Positions 32,061-43,529 of a stretch of 64,000 nt of DNA are shown piece by piece. The notes below the pieces were generated by a model. The model searched no databases. It was not told where the DNA came from and was given only the letters and a program-made list of their open reading frames with translations. A program made the position numbers and the translations under genes. The number at the start of each line of letters is the position of its first letter. Positions within the stretch are counted from its first letter, which is position 1. This stretch comes from Forficula auricularia. Taxonomy: Eukaryota; Arthropoda; Insecta; Dermaptera; Forficulidae. Where the stretch lies: assembly GCA_024734495.1 (NCBI GenBank), contig JALMQS010000102.1:9145894-9209893 (forward strand), given 5' to 3'.

Positions 32061-33319
32061 ACCTAGTTGATCCGGGTGGGCCCTTAGCATTGTGAAAAGA
32101 TGGATCGAAAGAAATTTCAGGGGTTGGATCGGAGTGGAAAGTATCTCTTAGTGCGGGTTTTGAGAGATTGAAGCTTATATGACATTTGAAATTCCTGTCT
32201 CTATAGATCAGGGGAAGGTAATGGGAAACTACCCCTGAGAAAAAATTTCCCCAGGAACATTAAAATGGAGAAGATACCCTCCACAGTAATCGCCGACGCT
32301 CAAAATCGAGTATGGCACTTGAAGAAGAAGAGATCATAGCGATAAACGAGTTGGCGAAAGGCTTTGTTCGATAAGTATCTAATTTAATCGCGAACAAGTG
32401 TTGAATATTTGCAAATGAGGCTTTAGGTTTAAAATTACCATGGACAACCTAATCTGTTTAATATATTTTAAGAGAGAAAATAAGACTCAATCAAAGCAAT
32501 AATTTCGATACGGAAAAACATTTTCATAACCACTTAGTCAATTAACATTAATTATTCACTATAACTAGATTCGATTCTCTTTTTCCACAAGAAATTCTAA
32601 TGTAGATATAGACTTATTTATAAGCGTAAATTTTGGAACAAACTTTAACTATTAAAGCGAATCTCCATTAGTCCCCCAATTGAATATTAAGAACATTCGA
32701 ATAATAATGACTTGACTTGGCTAGTTGCTTATTTGAATATGAGTTCTAATTCTACATTATTCTTCTAATAATAATAGTAATTTAAAAAACGCCGATTTAA
32801 TGGTTGAAGTGAAAAAGTAAACGGGATCAAAAACAAACATACTAATAACAAGTAAGAGTTTGATATTCTTCCTTCATAAAGAAAATATCGGTTGAATATT
32901 CTATTCAATTTAGAAAAGTAGATAAGTCACTGTCAAGTTTTGTCAACAAGAATAACTCATATAAATTTTAATTTCCTAAATGCATTCCCTTCTCTTCCTT
33001 CGAGATTTAGGTCACATTTGTAATTTTTTATAAGAAAAAAGGCATTTCCCCTTCTAGTTACCTTTAGGAAATTTACGTCTTAATGATTCATTGATAAATT
33101 AAATCTAATCATTTCTGTTCTTGATTTTATAAAAAAATATTCAATATTATATACTCCTATTATAATTATTTACAAATAAGAAAATAAATTATAATAATTT
33201 ATTGAATTTCTGAAGATAGCCTAGGAATGTCTGGTATTTGTTTTCATGAAAGCTATTTATATATCGATAATTTTTTATCTATTTATTATTACACATTTAT
33301 ATTCATAGAATTCTTTAAT
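32061..33319. other. No gene; LINE-UTR-like patch at about 32200-32330
   Basis: 'gatcaggggaaggtaatggg' followed by 'aaactacccctgag' and 'cgctcaaaatcgagtatggc' resembles untranslated segments of arthropod LINEs, where 'ggtaatgggaaac' phrases are common, but no protein or tail supports it. The rest is plain AT-rich DNA. Confidence 0.3.
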
Positions 33320-33600
33320 AGTCTGAACAGGTCTTGACTTGCATTTCCTTCGCTATAAAGGAAGAATAATTCTATCCACACCCTTTTTAGTTATTTTCCT
33401 CGAAAGGAATGAAAGAATCGCCCCCCCCCCCCCGCACATTTATTAATTAAGAAGTGAAAATTTTTCCAAGCCTCGGGTCGCTAGATATGCCATAGAAATT
33501 AATAATAAACTTAAATATAAATTGTTTATTTATGACTTCGCATTAAAATCTCAATAAAAATTTTTCTTTTTGCATTTTTGAATCGAAACTTTTAAAGCTA
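33320..33600 (+). repeat. Dispersed repeat A copy with poly-C tract
   Basis: 'gattctatccac'-type phrase, 'aatgaaagaatcgc', a 13-base C run (33421-33433), then 'tttttccaagcctcgg' and 'aataataaacttaaatataa' match 52.7-53.2 kb. This copy lacks the LINE found in the other and serves as its empty site. Confidence 0.6.
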
Positions 33601-34359
33601 GAGCAGTGTTTTTGGTTGACGGCAAACTAAAAATATCTGGAATCATTTGCGGCACACCTGAATAAAAAAATGTAAAAGTTATGCACCCTATACGACCTTA
33701 TAAAAATTACTCACTAAAATTGATAGTGACCCAAAAGACGGAGACTAGAAAGCTATTTACCCTAAAAGAGACCTATATTTAAAAGGAGATAATATGATTA
33801 ATTGCTAATGGGCCCAAAATTAAGAGGGGGATTCTTTCGTTAATGAGTATAAATTATTTAATTAAATATTAAATAAGACAGGGAGCAGGTTTACGCTAAA
33901 GTTACCATAAGTGGAATTCTACAGTAGTATTTTTTTCAAACAAATTTAGTCTCTCAAAAAGAAAAGAAGAATATTATATAATGTACCTATCTTCCCATAA
34001 ATATATATTTACATATTTATTATTTTAGAAAAAAATTTAATTACTCACAGTAAAACTATAAATTGAGATATGAATATTTAAATATTGCCATTCACATTGA
34101 AAACTTAGCAATTTTTTTTTATGAAATTTCTCCTCATAAAATGTCAATTGGATGATTATATTTTTTCATTCATTTTTGAAATGCATAATACATATTGATG
34201 CATTTTAAACAGTACATAAATCAGTGCCATTCTTCTGTTTCATTTTTCTATCATGTTGTGCAATAGGAGTTTATGGAACACGCGAATATTTTCGCCAACA
34301 ATTTCTCAGCAAGCCGTAAATTTCCTGAATATATAAATATTTATAGGTATATATAATCT
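33600..34359. other. No gene; possible hAT-like left end at 33604
   Basis: 'gcagtgtttttggttgacgg' and 'tttgcggcacacctg' resemble the left end of a hAT MITE, but no matching right end or 8-bp duplication was found. Confidence 0.3.
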
Positions 34360-34580
34360 GGGGAGGTGGAAAATGGTCCTTGGGGACGTCCCCGGCGTCG
34401 ATCTGCGATTTCTTTATCCGCCCTTGGCCTTGAGGCGCGGGGGTTGCGGCTTCGAGCCTCGGGGTCAAGGCCTTTTCATCCCTTCCTTGTTTCTAGCCCT
34501 CGCATGCCAAATTTTATTCGAACCTGTCTTTATTATATTGTTCAAATGTATAAAAGAGAGAAAAAAAGTAATAACATTGA
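34360..34580 (+). repeat. GC-rich SINE-like fragment
   Basis: An island of about 60% G+C (34370-34510) contains 'gcggcttcgagcctcgg', close to a B box, and ends in 'tgtataaaagagagaaaaaaa', like a retroposon tail. A clear A box and TSD were not found. Three overlapping 65-95-codon frames here arise from the GC content. Confidence 0.35.
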
Positions 34581-34743
34581 TTTCATGTCTGCAAAAAAAA
34601 ATCAGGGCTTAAACGTAGGGTTGTTTAGAATAAATCGAAATCGAAATTCGTGAAAGCCCAAAGTTTATGATTCGATCAAAGTTTAACAAGTTGCTTAATT
34701 TTCTCGCCGAAAACACCCTTTAATGATATACTAATATGTACAA

Positions 34744-34908
34744 CGAGGGGTGAACCGCGACCTAATATCGTGTATATCTACTTCCACTTCTAATTTCATT
34801 TCCAAGTAGAAGACAATAGATGTAGGGGCATTATCTAATGAATTCCAAAGTAATTCCACATAATTTCAAAGACGTGTACACCTAATTCCAATCGCGGTTC
34901 ACACCTCG
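34744..34908 (+). mobile_element. 165-bp MITE, copy 1
   Basis: Ends CGAGGGGTGAACCGCGA and inverted CGAGGTGTGAACCGCGA. The full element matches the reverse complement of 42481-42645 and has the same length. Flanking octamers ATGTACAA and ATTTACAT agree at 6 of 8, so a hAT-type 8-bp duplication is likely. Confidence 0.7.
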
Positions 34909-34916
34909 ATTTACAT

Positions 34917-36392
34917 CTAATAAGAGTCAAAAGGACTCACCGGAAACAGGTCTTTTTTCTCTGACCCTTGGTTCTTCGAAATTTAAATTATTGATTAAAG
35001 TAAATTTTCTTTAGGACTCACTAAAATTATTTCAAATTATGATATAATGTTCTTGATTGTGTTATTATAGAAAATAAATTGAATTGTTTTATAAAAAAAA
35101 CTGTCAAAAATGTGTTTAACTTCATACGTTTTAAGAACATTCTCTTAATTAATAAAAAATAATTTTGGCCAAGAAGATATTTAACGAATGCGGTATTGGT
35201 GGATTTTAGGAGAGGTTTCACAAAATAAAATACAAATGAAGTATTTATCAAACTTAATACGATATTCTATTCATTAATGCCCAGCAACTTTAGATTAAAT
35301 ATAGACTTAGAGAATTATTGTCTCTGAAAATGGAAGAATAGTTCAAAATATATTGAGTTTAAAAAATTATAGTTCTCTTCAAAAATAAAATAAAGTAAAA
35401 AGGACTCTATTAATGTTATTATAAGTTGTTTGTCCGTCTGTCAAGGGAATGTAAACTAAATAAGATTCAAAGTTAAAATTTACAAGTTATATGTGTTTTA
35501 ATTTTAGATGAAATCAAAAATTAATACAATTTTAATCAAAAAATATTTTTGGAGGTGAGGTCAAATATTTTGTGGGATCGATAATAAGAACTTGTTTCAA
35601 AACTATTTGTTTCATTAAAAAAGATTTTTCAAAAGATTTACTTAGCCAAAATTTCTTCATTGACAATTGATACATTTGATTATATTAAATGTAAAAGTCA
35701 TTATTATTATTATTATTATTATTTTTAAAAGCATTTTCTTTGATTAAAATTATTACCATTTTTTTTTCTTATAATAAAATTTCGGATACCCATTTCTCCT
35801 TATCTTTGAAAAATTATTTCCCCTTAAAAAAATTGCAAAATTATTTCTCCTTTCTGGCTGATACCTCAAAAGTAAAGTAATTATAGTAAAAGTAAATAAA
35901 ATGATAATTAGAAAAGATGAAAATAAAGCTAGAATATTTTATTTTCATAATTTTTTTTAGACATTTATCAACAACCTTCTGACCTCATTTTCCATTGAAC
36001 TGCTTAATCCGAGCTAATTTACTCAACAATCTATAAATTATTACTCACTATTGGGCAGCAATGACATCGATAATATCTAACAGCTGTGAGGAAAGATAGT
36101 AGCCTCTGTCTAACTATACAATTTTCCCACGAACATCCTTCCTATAATTATCATTCAAGTTGACAATGATAAATTATAAACAAGACAAGACACAGATCAA
36201 AGAAACATTAAAGGACTTTTAATGACCAACTTTTAGCTATATTAGCAATTCTATTTATTTAAGGAGTATGGATTTTGTTGTTGCTAGTGCAGAGTCCCTA
36301 TATATTTTCCTTCCCTACTCACCAATCAATTACGTTGAGAACCAAGTGCTATAGAATAGCTATGTTTAGTTTCTGAAGACATTTTATATTGC
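34917..36392. other. No gene; (ATT)n at about 35702
   Basis: The 74-codon minus frame 35027-35251 has no recognised motif. A trinucleotide ATT run lies at 35701-35726. Confidence 0.4.
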
Positions 36393-36620
36393 AGGCACGT
36401 ACCCAAAGATTTTTTCCAGACCAAACCTAAAATAAAAAAAAAATAGAAAATCAGAATTTTATCAAAATAATTTATGTAGTTATTAGTAAAGAAATATTGG
36501 AATTAAAGTTATATTACTAAATTTTTTTACTAAACATTTTAAAATATATTTTATATTAAATTTTCATGGACTGAAATGTCAACTGGATTTTGGGGAAGAG
36601 GGGGTCCCAGTTATTATTAG
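36393..36620. repeat. Dispersed repeat C copy
   Basis: 'gaaaatcagaattttatcaa', 'aaagttatattactaaa' and 'ttatattaaattttcatgga' are collinear with 43180-43310. Starts 'caggcacgtaccca' and ends near 'ggggtcccag', which could be hAT-like ends. Confidence 0.45.
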
Positions 36621-36876
36621 AAAGAAATTATCTATGTATTTACAGTCAACAGCAAAATAAAACGGACATTCGATAATTTTTAAATAAAAAGGATTTAAAA
36701 AATTTTTTGTTAATATTTTATGCTACATGATTAAAATAAGTTGAATATTACATTTTTATAATTTTGTATTCAAAATTTTAGTAAAACAAGTGCGAGTTGG
36801 ATTCCGATTGTACAATTGTTTTTTTTTTTTAATGAGTCATCCGAATTAATTATTTTATAGCAACCATAGTTATTTT

Positions 36877-37076
36877 GAAGGAGACAATAAAAGAGTGTGT
36901 CTTCTGCTGGAATTATAAATTTTATTTATTTATAACGAGACTATAGTTTCGAGGGCTTTGCACTCTTCATCAGCCTATTACAATGTATTCACAGGAGTTA
37001 ATTTATGAAATCTATAGTCTCGTTATAAATAAATAAAATTTATAATTCCAGCAGAAGACACACTCTTTTATTGTCC
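36877..37076. mobile_element. Palindromic insertion with hammerhead-like motif, 13-bp TSD
   Basis: CCATAGTTATTTT is perfectly duplicated at 36864-36876 and 37077-37089 around a 200-bp insert. Arms 'gacaataaaagagtgtgtct' and 'tataacgagactatag' are inverted around a short centre. The same arms recur at 46429-46597 and, as one arm, at 45677. This is the cleanest member of the set. Confidence 0.8.
36939..36973 (-). ncRNA. Hammerhead-like motif with palindromic stem III
   Basis: Minus strand: CTGATGA (the textbook core), extra A, stem II GAGTGC/GCCCTC with one mismatch and AAA loop, GAAA, then CTATAGTC. From the last A of GAAA the bases form ACTATAGT, self-complementary, followed by C as the cleavage-site base. 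Stem I pairing is poor. Only one copy is present here; the other arm stops short of it. Confidence 0.4.
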
Positions 37077-37329
37077 CCATAGTTATTTTCTTCAAAAGTA
37101 TTCACACCAACATATTTCGTTAAATTTTTAGAAATTTTAAAATTAAAGTTTTTCAAAATCGGAGCGATTATTATGAAAGGTTATAGTGTGCGACTGGGAC
37201 GTGAAAATAAAATTAACGAGATAACATGTTTATAGATTATGAGAATAGGAATAGGACTAGTCAAATGATTACCATAATAAAAAATATTTCATTTTTTTCT
37301 TTATTTTCACTTTTGACTGTATATTGAAA

Positions 37330-37640
37330 TTGAATGAAAAAGTGAAAACATTTTAAGACTCGTTACACGGTTTGTAAATTTTAATAATTGGACATTTTTT
37401 TAACACCGAACGATTTGAGCTAGAAAGCTGCAACTTGGCTCATAGGTGCACTTTATTAATATATAAAAAAACGTGTTCTAAATTTCAACTTATTAGTTAC
37501 ACCTGTTCGAAGTTCCTATATCAATGATCAGATATTCGTTTGATAATACAAACATTTCTTCACAAGAAATAACTTTTTACGCCCATTCGTTTTTGAGTTA
37601 TCGCGAGTATCGATATCTACACAGACAGAGAAAATAAATC
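37330..37640 (+). repeat. Dispersed repeat A copy
   Basis: 'aaaacattttaagactcgtt', 'gctgcaacttggctcatagg', 'tttttgagttatcgcgagta' and 'acagacagagaaaataaat' follow the family order. This is one of the longer copies. The 66-codon frame at 37641-37841 just downstream is unsupported. Confidence 0.55.
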
Positions 37641-38551
37641 ATGCTTGAAAATAGCTGCATTCCGAGAATACTAAGTACCCATATAACAAATAATAGTGTT
37701 TGGTCTATTGAAAGAAACTCTCAAATTATCTTAAAATTAAAAGGTTTTTCTTCTCCGCTGTGGCAGCGTTGCCTATTGTTTAGGAGCAAATCAAGCAAAG
37801 GACACCCAAGAGAAACTAATTCTATGCTCCGGGTTGATTAAATTAACGGTAAAACTGGGTTGAATATGGTAAATCCACTTTAATTAAGCTTCAATGAATA
37901 AGATAATTTGAGAAGACTACAAATAAAAAACATCAAACTAAAGTATTCTTGTATTCGACTAAATAGTAAAAAGGAACTTTAACTTTAGATAACATAAAAG
38001 CTGCTTCTCTAAGCACGCGCGTCTATTCATAAAGAGAAAGAAGTGACATAACAAGATACAATCGTAAACAAACAATTTCTTTACTGAAAAATAATTTTAA
38101 CGTATTATTGTTAAGTTTACATTTAATGAACTTTATGAAATGATGACCTCATAAGATAATACCATTTTTTAATATCTTGATAAATAGACAAGTTTCCAAA
38201 ACGTATCAAAACGTTTATTCAATTAATAAGAGACCCGATGAGAGGATCTTAGAAAGTGCAATCATGATCAAAACAAACAATAAAGGAAGGAAGGAAGCCT
38301 GGGTGACATTGGCACAGATCTTGATCTGCTATTCTTAGTGTACATGCTATTTTTATCGGACTCATAGAAAAAAGATTAAAAGAAAAAAAACAAGCGCGAG
38401 ATACATTTTTTGCCTCTCGTAAGTTTATTCAAACTGTTTACGTGTATCTTATCATTCTTTTAACGGGTGACATTATTATTATATATATACCTATATATAA
38501 AATCTAATCACCACAAATTGTCTTCACATGAAACACTCAAATGCTTCTAAC
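37641..38551. other. No supported gene
   Basis: Includes a short (AAGG)n at 38284-38296. No paired element ends. Confidence 0.4.
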
Positions 38552-38735
38552 TTTTTTTTTTTTTTTGGCTTTTCTGCCTTTCTAGCCATAAGCCATTTAC
38601 GATACTATTTTTTATTTTTAAATTTGTCCCTACCCCGGGGGTCAGATTTTAGCCGGATGCCTCGAGTCGGATTCGAACCCGGGTCAACTAGGTTAGCAGG
38701 ATGACACGCTACCGCCTAGCCTATCTGACCCCCCT
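38552..38735 (-). mobile_element. tRNA-derived SINE, minus strand
   Basis: Minus strand head 'gataggctaggcggtagcgtg' (A box) and 'cccgggttcgaatccga' (B box), short body, and a poly(A) tail seen as the T run at 38552-38566. About 185 bp. Different head from the other SINEs, so a separate family. No clear target duplication. Confidence 0.7.
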
Positions 38736-38841
38736 TTTATTTATTTTAAACCTCTCGTTATTTATTGTAAACAATTTATCTGAATTAACTGGATCGAATC
38801 TTCAACGAATTTTTAGTTAATAATTAATTATAACTAATAAG

Positions 38842-39558
38842 TAAGGCTCGGATTTTGCCCTATTCGCCTTTTTTTATTTATGGCTTAAAATTTAGGCCAA
38901 TATGATATCTATGCGTTTCATGAAATTCCGAATAGAATAAGAGGCATTTGTTAGTACCAATAATTCCTATTTTGTCCTATTCTGGGTGTTATGGTCTATT
39001 TCATCTATAAATGACTTTTTTAGTGCCTATTTTAACTAAAATTAGCAATTTCCATTTTTTACTATCTAAATTTAAAAAGTTTTTTTGAATTATTTAGAAA
39101 ATATTCCGAAAAAATTATTTATCCAGCCGCTAGGCAGCGGCAGGGTCCACTAGGACACCCAAAAATCAAAAAGTGGACCATATTTAATAGCTTATTCCGA
39201 AATTGAAGTAACAAATAGTTTAACAATTGCTAGAGCAATTCGCAAAGTATTACTAAGTTTCAATTTCCTTGTCTCCTAAAAATATTATGTATTGTCCTTA
39301 ATGGGAACTTGCATTATACTTGTACACATAATTCTGTGGCCTGCAGAATTTAATGATGAAAATTTTTTGGTATTGCTGACAGATCGCTTACTCAATATTT
39401 TACTTTTATTTTTAAGTGCTTATTTGTTCTTAAAATGCCTTTTGAATAAGTGCATATTTTTACTTAAAATGCCTTTATAAGTGCCTATATTTGTTATTTT
39501 TAGTGCTTAGTTGCCTGCATATTTTAAAGATTTTTAGTGCCTATAAATCCGAGCCCTA
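38842..39558. mobile_element. hAT-like MITE
   Basis: Ends TAAGGCTCGGATTT and inverted TAGGGCTCGGATTT. Flanking octamers CTAATAAG (38834-38841) and TTAATATG (39559-39566) agree at 6 of 8. The right part is built of 'aagtgcctat'/'aaaatgcctttt' repeats. The 62-codon frame 39292-39480 is a by-product. Confidence 0.65.
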
Positions 39559-39566
39559 TTAATATG

Positions 39567-39889
39567 GTACATTAAATATTATCTAAATAATATTTTGAAT
39601 AAACGTGAGGCGAGAAGCGACATTCCAAATTACATCATCATGAAATATAATATCAGCTTATTTGCTGAATAATCATTTTTATTTAATAATACTTCAGATT
39701 CAAGGCTTGAAATTATTTAGGATTGAGTAGAGATAAGGCGAAAACCTTATTAAATCTTACTTTGTCATCAATATATTAGCAAAATATCCGAATAAGCTAG
39801 AAACGAGTATATTGATAAAATGTACAAAGTTAGGATTCCCTGATATGGCTAAGAACTCAGTTGGGAAGAATAAAATAAAGAGAAAAACT
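39567..39889. other. No gene seen
   Basis: AT-rich; may include diverged LINE sequence upstream of 39890. Confidence 0.3.
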
Positions 39890-39995
39890 GCAATGACAAC
39901 ACATGCCGTTTCAGCAAAAAAGAAGCAGAAACCGGAGACCATATCCTATGTCAATGTGAAGCAGTAGCCCAGCAAGGTGATGACTCTTCAAGATA
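39890..39995 (+). pseudogene. LINE ORF2 C-terminal fragment
   Basis: The plus frame reads CRFSKKEAETGDHILCQCEA then VAQQG. This is the 'C-x..-ETxxHILCxCxA' zinc-finger-like tail found after the RNase H or RT domain in several non-LTR retrotransposons. A short leader (39830-39890) may belong to it in other frames. No start, tail or duplication is recognisable. The minus 61-codon frame overlapping it is a shadow. Clade not assignable. Confidence 0.55.
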
Positions 39996-40214
39996 TATGT
40001 CACACCATTATATTGTAAATTCTATCTCGCGTTTTCGTGTAGATTGGACCTACATTTGGTCAAAATACTAACACAATACTAACGCTGGACGAACGCCGTG
40101 CTAAACGCGCTGTGTGTTTTAAACGCACCCTGAACACAAGGTCAAGCGCCCATGTGTATACTAGCCCGAAAATCATAATTAAATCTAACACAAGATATCT
40201 ATACACAGATTACA

Positions 40215-40488
40215 GTAAGGGGCCATCACGACACGCAAAATTTCGCCTTTTTGGACCCCCACTTTGTCACACTGCGTCACATTTTCTGGGACAAATAAAA
40301 GGTCAGAAAAGCTAGACGCTCCACCTATAAACGATTTGTTGCTGACAAGTTAAGAAAAAAATAAAAATAAAATTGATTAAGTACGAACGTCACGTTTCCT
40401 TAGACCTCCTTCCCCCCTTGTCACATATGATCACGCTAAACAATACCCCCTCTGATTGCCAACGTATTTTATGAATTGCCCCTAATCA
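40215..40488. mobile_element. Possible MITE with AGGGGC ends
   Basis: 'aaggggccatcacgacacgc' at the left faces 'gaattgcccct' at the right, with 'tgtcacactgcgtcac' and 'ccccccttgtcacatatgatcacg' as inner inverted phrases. This is the pattern of a widespread arthropod MITE type. Exact ends and target duplication are unclear. Confidence 0.45.
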
Positions 40489-41284
40489 GAGGCAACCATA
40501 TATCCCAATTTCCCTAATAATAAAATAGAATTTCAAATTGTAGATCAAGTTAATAGAGTAGGACGCTTTTGTATTTTTTTAACAGTACCTACAGAAAGTA
40601 TTTTAATGATAAAGATGAAGAAACCGCAGGCCCAGAAAGCTCAGCATTATGATTATTAAATTGTGATTGACACTTGCTTTATTCAATCGTATAATCGATG
40701 TTTCTGAATCTCATCCAAAGGGGGGAAGAATACTTGAAGGAAACTCTCTCGAGACAATTTTATATCTTAGTACTGGCTTAAAAGATCTGAAATTATAATG
40801 AATCAAAACTTTAATAATAATTATTTATTTATTTAGGCTCAATGACACTGTATATTTAAGAACTGATACACAGAATTTGAGCCTGATCTACAACAATATT
40901 TTAGATTATTTCAAGAGTGAAATGTGATGGGTAAAGTAGTTTTAACTTTTGAATATTTGGTGGGAAATTGCCGTCATGCTCTAATTGCTTGAAATATATT
41001 TATAATAATTATTGTTATCTTCAGATCTATTTATTTAAGTAAAGTACTATAATTAGTCTTGACATTAGAATCATTCTTTTTTTATATAAATTCATCATTG
41101 TTCTAAACAGAAAAGAGATAAATAATTACAATTGATTTTATTCCTAAATATATGCAGATTTGCTATATTTTAATATTAATCATATTCATTGAGGTATGTG
41201 ACATATAATATTGTTTGTTGATTTAATCATAGAAAAAAGAAATGATGGGACTTGTTGATTTCTCTGTAACTCAGTTTTTTGTTT
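40489..41284. other. No gene seen
   Basis: Non-coding. The 65-codon minus frame 41186-41383 overlaps the motif at 41290 and is not supported. Confidence 0.4.
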
Positions 41285-41290
41285 ATTTTT

Positions 41291-41335
41291 TAGAAGCCTG
41301 ATGAAGCCAGAATAAAGCTGGCGAAACGTCGCAAG
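41291..41335 (+). ncRNA. Hammerhead-like motif, solitary
   Basis: CTGATGA (41298-41304), extra A, stem II GCCAG/CTGGC (41306-41310, 41318-41322) with a 7-base loop, GAAA (41323-41326), CGTC giving ACGT plus C as the cleavage-site base. Stem I has only two clear pairs. No flanking palindrome or target duplication was found, so its carrier is unclear. Confidence 0.4.
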
Positions 41336-41399
41336 AATACCTAAATGACAATTTTTTGATTTACACCTTAAAAACCTGTCCAAGTGCCTGGGAACTTAC

Positions 41400-41930
41400 T
41401 TAATTTAATAATAATATTAGCCCTTTTTACTTACACCAACTTCTTTTAAAATTTCAGAATAAAAAATTGAATTAAACTACATATATTTTTTTGTTTGTAT
41501 TATTTTTTTTTTTACTTTTTAGAAGAATGTCATATACCTACCATTAATTTTATTTGTTTTGTTCATAAACTCCTTCCTATAATATTAGATAATATCTCTA
41601 ATTGTATACTATTTAATTATTATGCATTATTTTTACTAGTTACATTATTATAATATTTTGATCTTTAAAATATTGATATTCTAGGAGGTGTATCAAACCC
41701 TTCTTTATAACTTTTACTAGTACAATTACAACTTTTCTTATGAATGGTTCTGTATCATTTAATCTTAACTTTATGAAATATTTTAATAATAATTATTAGA
41801 ATTATATAATTACAATATGTTTTTTGTTTGATTATATATTTCCACTATGATTGATAGTACAAGTATATTATCATTCATGGTTTTTATACCTTAATAACAA
41901 GCGCTTGGCCAGGGGGAGGCTCAAAAGCGT
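41400..41930 (+). repeat. Dispersed repeat E, copy 1
   Basis: Collinear with 48500-48930: 'tcctataatattagataata', 'gaatggttctgtat', 'tgtttttt.gtttgattatat', 'gtttttataccttaataac'. Diverged by many indels. No coding. Confidence 0.6.
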
Positions 41931-41949
41931 CCAAACGCTCCCTTCCTTG

Positions 41950-42300
41950 AAGTTTTAAGTAAAGTAAACATAAATGGAGGAAAAAGTGAAATTTTTCCAA
42001 GATTCGCTAAACTTTCTTCAGATTTTAGTGACCACTTTGGGATAGAAAGTTAAAACTTAGCAGTACAATTTATTAATACAAACTTATGTGCAAAATTTTT
42101 GTTTATTAGAAACAACCGTTTGATAGTTTTTCATATAACAATTCTATTGTTTTCTGATTTAAGGCGTTTTTCACCCACAATTTCTAAAGCTAGAAATTCC
42201 AAACTCTAATCAATTCTTTTTTTTCGTGTAAATAAAAACATTTTGGCACTAGAAAGATCTTTCTTCGACCTTTCATTTATGAGCTATTTTATGTTTAGAA
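41950..42300 (+). repeat. Dispersed repeat A copy
   Basis: 'aaacataaatggagg', 'tttttccaagattcgc', 'gaaagatctttcttcgac' and 'tttatgagctatt' are in family order. Confidence 0.5.
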
Positions 42301-42480
42301 GTCTGGACTGTCGATCGTAGTGAATAACATATTTGATAATTGTCATTTTTATTTGAAAATTACCTACTTATAATAAATGATATTAGGTATATTTGAAGAA
42401 CTTTTGAAAATATCTTTGAAATTTTCTGTTGCACTAACTATAAATTTATGGTAATCAAAAACAGACCATTTCTTTTCAAC

Positions 42481-42645
42481 CGAGAGGTGAACCGCTATTG
42501 GAATTAGGTGTACACATCTTAGGAATTATGTAGAATTAATTTGGAATTCATTAGATAATGCCCCTTCATCTATTGTCTTCTACTTGGAAATTAAAGTGGA
42601 AGCGGAAGTAAGTCTATACGATATTAGGTCGCGGTTCACCCCTCG
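42481..42645 (-). mobile_element. 165-bp MITE, copy 2
   Basis: Reverse-complement sister of 34744-34908. Flanking octamers TTTTCAAC and CTTTCAAC agree at 7 of 8, supporting an 8-bp hAT-type duplication and therefore independent insertion of the two copies. Confidence 0.75.
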
Positions 42646-43129
42646 CTTTCAACTTTCTGATCCCCCACCCCTTCAAACTAAATTACAGGCTAAATGTTTG
42701 CTTTAAATCTAATTAAGAGGTACTAAAGAAAATATTCAATTGTTTCATTGATAGGTTCTAGAGTTATTGATCCAAGAATTTACCTAGGCAATGTTAACTT
42801 AAACCGTAATTTAGATTTAACACTCACAACTAAAACAATCTCTCTCAATTGTTCTTTGTACAAGATAGACTAATCTCGAAAGGTTAGTTTATATCTTTCA
42901 ATTAGTACTATTTACCAAACCAATTAGTCCCCAAAATAATAAACTTGAAAACCTAAAATTCCTAAGCTATTAAATAAACATTTAGCTATTTCTATAAAAC
43001 ATAATGTGACAAAAATCCAATAGAAAGAATCAAAGAATTTCAACTCTTTAGCCTCGGTTTTTTGAAAAATATGAAATTCATTCCAATATTTAAAAAAATC
43101 ACGACTCACCACTCACTGTGCCAAATAGG
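42646..43129. other. No supported gene
   Basis: The 62-codon minus frame at 42924-43112 has no known motif, ordinary composition and no splice context. Confidence 0.4.
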
Positions 43130-43400
43130 TTTCCAGATTTTTTTTCGAGGGGAGGAATTATTATTATTATTATTATTATTATTTTGAAAAATCAGAATTT
43201 TATAAAATTACTGTATTTATTAAAATAAAAATATTAGGATCAAAGTTATATTATTATAAATAAAATCTTAAAATAAATTATTTATTAGATTTTTATGGAT
43301 TTACATGTATTATATGTAGTGTCAAGTAGAACTAGACAATCTCGGGAAGGAGAAAGAGGGGCCCTGGGCCTGGGTCCCTCCCTACCTTGTACTCTGTAGG
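43130..43400. repeat. Dispersed repeat C copy with (ATT)n
   Basis: An ATT run (43158-43184) leads into 'aaaatcagaattttataaaa', then 'ttacatgtattatatgtagtg' and a GC-rich end 'ggggccctgggcctgggtcc'. Collinear with 36420-36600. Confidence 0.45.
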
Positions 43401-43529
43401 AAATAAGAGAATTCATGGAAAGTGATAAGTGAATTTTTAATATTAATTTTTTTGAAACAAGCTACCTGATAATAATAAGAATGAGCTAACGGGTATTTAT
43501 TTAATATAGAAATATTATTTTCTTTTCAG

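Noticed and set aside
32061..32085. Similarity of 'acctagttgatccgggtggg' to the start of 18S rRNA
   Set aside because: Only about 12 bases agree and the following sequence does not match rRNA.
34271..34653. Three overlapping frames of 65-95 codons
   Set aside because: They arise from a short GC-rich SINE-like island and have no motifs or splice sites.
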